Assembly (NCBI GenBank): GCA_902772675.1
Contig: CACYBN010000134.1
Span: 1-7,878 of the forward strand
Direction of reading: 5' to 3'
DNA: 7,878 nucleotides
Source: an uncultured Erysipelotrichaceae bacterium
Lineage (GTDB): Bacteria > Bacillota_I > Bacilli_A > RF39 > UBA660
A program made the translations under genes and the position numbers. Positions 6,702 to 7,878 of this stretch are shown here, in pieces. Each line of letters opens with the position of its first letter. Positions within the stretch are counted from its first letter, which is position 1. The notes under the pieces are model-generated. The model searched no databases. It saw only the letters and a list, made by a program, of their open reading frames with translations, and was not told the origin of the DNA.

Positions 6702-7544
6702 ATGAGAATAAATTATAAAAGAGAAGAAGCAATCAAGTTAATAGAAGATTTCTTAAAGTTTTATGAAATACCTTTAAGAGATAGAATATATACATCAGAC
6801 ATTGATTTTGATGAATTTACTTATCAAAGTAGTCTATACGATATGATAAAAGGAGATATAGATACTGCTTTTGATAAACCTAATGGTGAATATATTTATG
6901 AATTGTGCTCATTATTAGGTATTTATGATCCAGAAGACGATACATATGAAAAAATAGTAGATCAAATAGAAGAAATATATGGTCCTTTAGATGGAAAAAC
7001 TATAGTAGAAGTAGAATGTGGAGCTTTTGCACCTATATCTGCTAAAATAGCAGAAAGAACTAAAGGAAATGCTGATGTATATGCTATCGGGCCTTATTTA
7101 ATTATCGGTGAAGAATTCGGTATACGTCCAATAAGAGATTCTTTAAGAAATGAAAATCAAATACCAGATGGTGCTATTATCGTATCTAAAGAACCATGTG
7201 CTAGCACTTTTACTCTAGGACATATGGCAGTAGTTAAAAACGTTCAATTATATACTATGTTATGCTCATGTAATGACTATCAAATGAGAGATTATATACC
7301 AAGTGGTGTTGGTATGAATAAAAAAGCTCTTGAGCATTATAGACCTCATTATATAATAAAGGATTTCTCAAGAAAGAACCAAGAGGAATTAACTACTAAT
7401 GAAGCAAATCAAACTTTATGGAAACCGATATTTAGAATCTATTTAGAAGATAGATTACCAAAACAAGAAGTACATCAAACAAAACTATATGACAATTTAT
7501 ATGATGTAGATAAAACAGTTGTTTATACTAAAAAAAGAACTTAG
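6702..7544 (+). CDS. Uncharacterised 280-aa protein, possibly a divergent Rossmann/methyltransferase-like fold
   Basis: I do not recognise this family. The product is soluble and mixed-charge, with no signal peptide or membrane helix. Residues 1-95 look helical and acidic. At 97-131 the segment LDGKTIVEVECGAF...AKIAER then DVYAIGP resembles the first beta-strand, glycine loop, helix and second strand of SAM-dependent methyltransferases, but the usual GxGxG is replaced by ECGAF. Residues 156-166 (DGAIIVSKEPC) could be the strand carrying motif IV. Five cysteines (C69, C106, C166, C188, C190) include a CSC pair at 188-190; whether they bind metal is unknown. Coding potential is strong: it is a long open frame with codon use like its neighbours, a consensus promoter and its own terminator. 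It appears monocistronic. The last residues (TKKRT) are encoded in the terminator stem. The methyltransferase idea is an inference from pattern only. Confidence 0.88.
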   Translation: MRINYKREEAIKLIEDFLKFYEIPLRDRIYTSDIDFDEFTYQSSLYDMIKGDIDTAFDKPNGEYIYELCSLLGIYDPEDDTYEKIVDQIEEIYGPLDGKTIVEVECGAFAPISAKIAERTKGNADVYAIGPYLIIGEEFGIRPIRDSLRNENQIPDGAIIVSKEPCASTFTLGHMAVVKNVQLYTMLCSCNDYQMRDYIPSGVGMNKKALEHYRPHYIIKDFSRKNQEELTTNEANQTLWKPIFRIYLEDRLPKQEVHQTKLYDNLYDVDKTVVYTKKRT

Positions 7545-7556
7545 AGTTCTTTTTTT
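7530..7556 (+). terminator. Terminator of the 280-aa gene, with the stop codon as its loop
   Basis: AAAAAAAGAACT (7530-7541) pairs perfectly with AGTTCTTTTTTT (7545-7556). The three-base loop TAG (7542-7544) is exactly the stop codon of the gene. The seven-T run is both part of the stem and the U-tract. The A-run on the left would also allow function on the opposite strand. Confidence 0.82.
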
Positions 7557-7586
7557 GTACACTTTTATAAATATTTATAAATATAT

Positions 7587-7615
7587 TTGATATACCTACT
7601 ATATAATTTTCTAAT
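7587..7615 (+). promoter_or_regulatory. Predicted promoter of the last small ORF
   Basis: -35 TTGATA (7587-7592), a 17-nt spacer and -10 TCTAAT (7610-7615), each matching five of six consensus positions. The predicted start near 7622 gives a leader of about 19 nt before the ATG at 7641. A second -10-like TATAAT (7602-7607) lacks a matching -35. Confidence 0.55.
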
Positions 7616-7640
7616 TATATTAGAAGAGAGTAGGGATAGT

Positions 7641-7775
7641 ATGAGTAAAAGAATTGAACTAATAGATAGAGAAATTGAATTCTTAATTGATTTTGCTATT
7701 AGTCATGGAATAAGAGACCAATCACTTACTGAAAAACGACTATTAACATATTATTTTTCTCTTATGATTTGGTAA
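7641..7775 (+). CDS. Unknown 44-aa ORF, probably the 5' part of a frameshifted or recoded gene
   Basis: The frame begins MSKRIELIDREIEF and ends FSLMIW at TAA 7773-7775. I do not recognise it. The ATG at 7641 has a weak Shine-Dalgarno (AGGGA at 7632-7636, or the purine-rich AGAAGAGAG at 7622-7630) and a plausible promoter upstream. An in-frame TTG at 7587 would add 18 residues, but those codons are the promoter and have no ribosome binding site, so the ATG is chosen. Just before the stop, another frame opens and stays open to the window end (36 codons from 7771), suggesting that the real product is longer and the frame is broken by a one-base change near 7770. It could also be a genuine small protein. 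Confidence 0.5.
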   Translation: MSKRIELIDREIEFLIDFAISHGIRDQSLTEKRLLTYYFSLMIW

Positions 7776-7878
7776 TAGACATAATCATAAATATAACTGG
7801 CAACAATTCTATGCAATGAAATTGATAAAACTAAGACCTGATACAATATCTCAGTTGAGTGTAGATGGTAATGTTCTA
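7771..7878 (+). other. Open frame continuing the last ORF in another frame, cut by the window edge
   Basis: This frame reads GNRHNHKYNWQQFYAM then KLIKLRPDTISQ and on to the last base with no stop (36 codons). It has no start codon with a ribosome binding site: the ATG at 7816 has none in front. Its residue mix and codon choices look coding. Skipping the T at 7770 would join it to the preceding ORF as ...SLMI-GNRHN.... No family is recognised. It may be the 3' part of a frameshifted gene, a +1 recoding product, or chance. Confidence 0.4.

Noticed and set aside
7587..7640. TTG start extending the last ORF by 18 residues
   Set aside because: The TTG is the -35 of the predicted promoter, and no ribosome binding site precedes it.
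7545..7640. Small RNA or riboswitch in the last intergenic region
   Set aside because: The 96 nt are mostly A/T with a promoter only; no convincing conserved structure is visible.

Overview
This is a very AT-rich bacterial window. The gene repertoire, the AAGGAG-type ribosome binding sites, the XerD-DeoB gene pair (the order known from Bacillus subtilis) and the codon use point to a low-GC Gram-positive, such as a Bacilli, Erysipelotrichia or Mollicutes-related lineage. All tryptophans are encoded by TGG. No reading frame needs TGA as sense, and every stop in the window is TAA or TAG. The standard bacterial code is therefore assumed. The organism cannot be named from this sequence alone.

Layout. 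Positions 1-3245 (+ strand) form a chaperone/protein-turnover block: the 3' end of dnaK, an M3-family oligoendopeptidase (pepF-like), and dnaJ starting 2 nt after it. A long hairpin separates dnaK from pepF, and a bidirectional terminator closes the block. The minus-strand gene rarA (4483 to 3266) converges on dnaJ and shares that terminator. A compact divergent promoter region (about 4484-4564) drives rarA leftward and xerD rightward. xerD (tyrosine recombinase) and deoB (phosphopentomutase) form a tight two-gene unit. A well-formed promoter then starts a single gene for an unrecognised 280-aa protein (6702-7544) with a possible degenerate Rossmann/methyltransferase-like core. It ends in a terminator whose loop is its own stop codon. 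The window closes with a short unknown ORF (7641-7775) that appears frameshifted relative to an open frame running off the end.

How the genes fit together. DnaK and DnaJ are partners in the Hsp70 folding cycle; a peptidase that degrades short peptides lies between them and is probably co-expressed. RarA (replication-fork ATPase) and XerD (chromosome dimer resolution) both act on the chromosome and share a divergent promoter region. DeoB links deoxyribose/ribose-1-phosphate salvage to central metabolism and is probably co-transcribed with xerD by position only.

Most genes are ordinary housekeeping genes. The unusual features are the compaction of signals (stop codons inside terminator hairpins, a terminator overlapping the next promoter, very short leaders), the pepF insertion between dnaK and dnaJ, the orphan 280-aa gene with a G6 ribosome binding site, and the frameshifted terminal ORF. 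I see no mobile element, CRISPR array, tRNA or rRNA.
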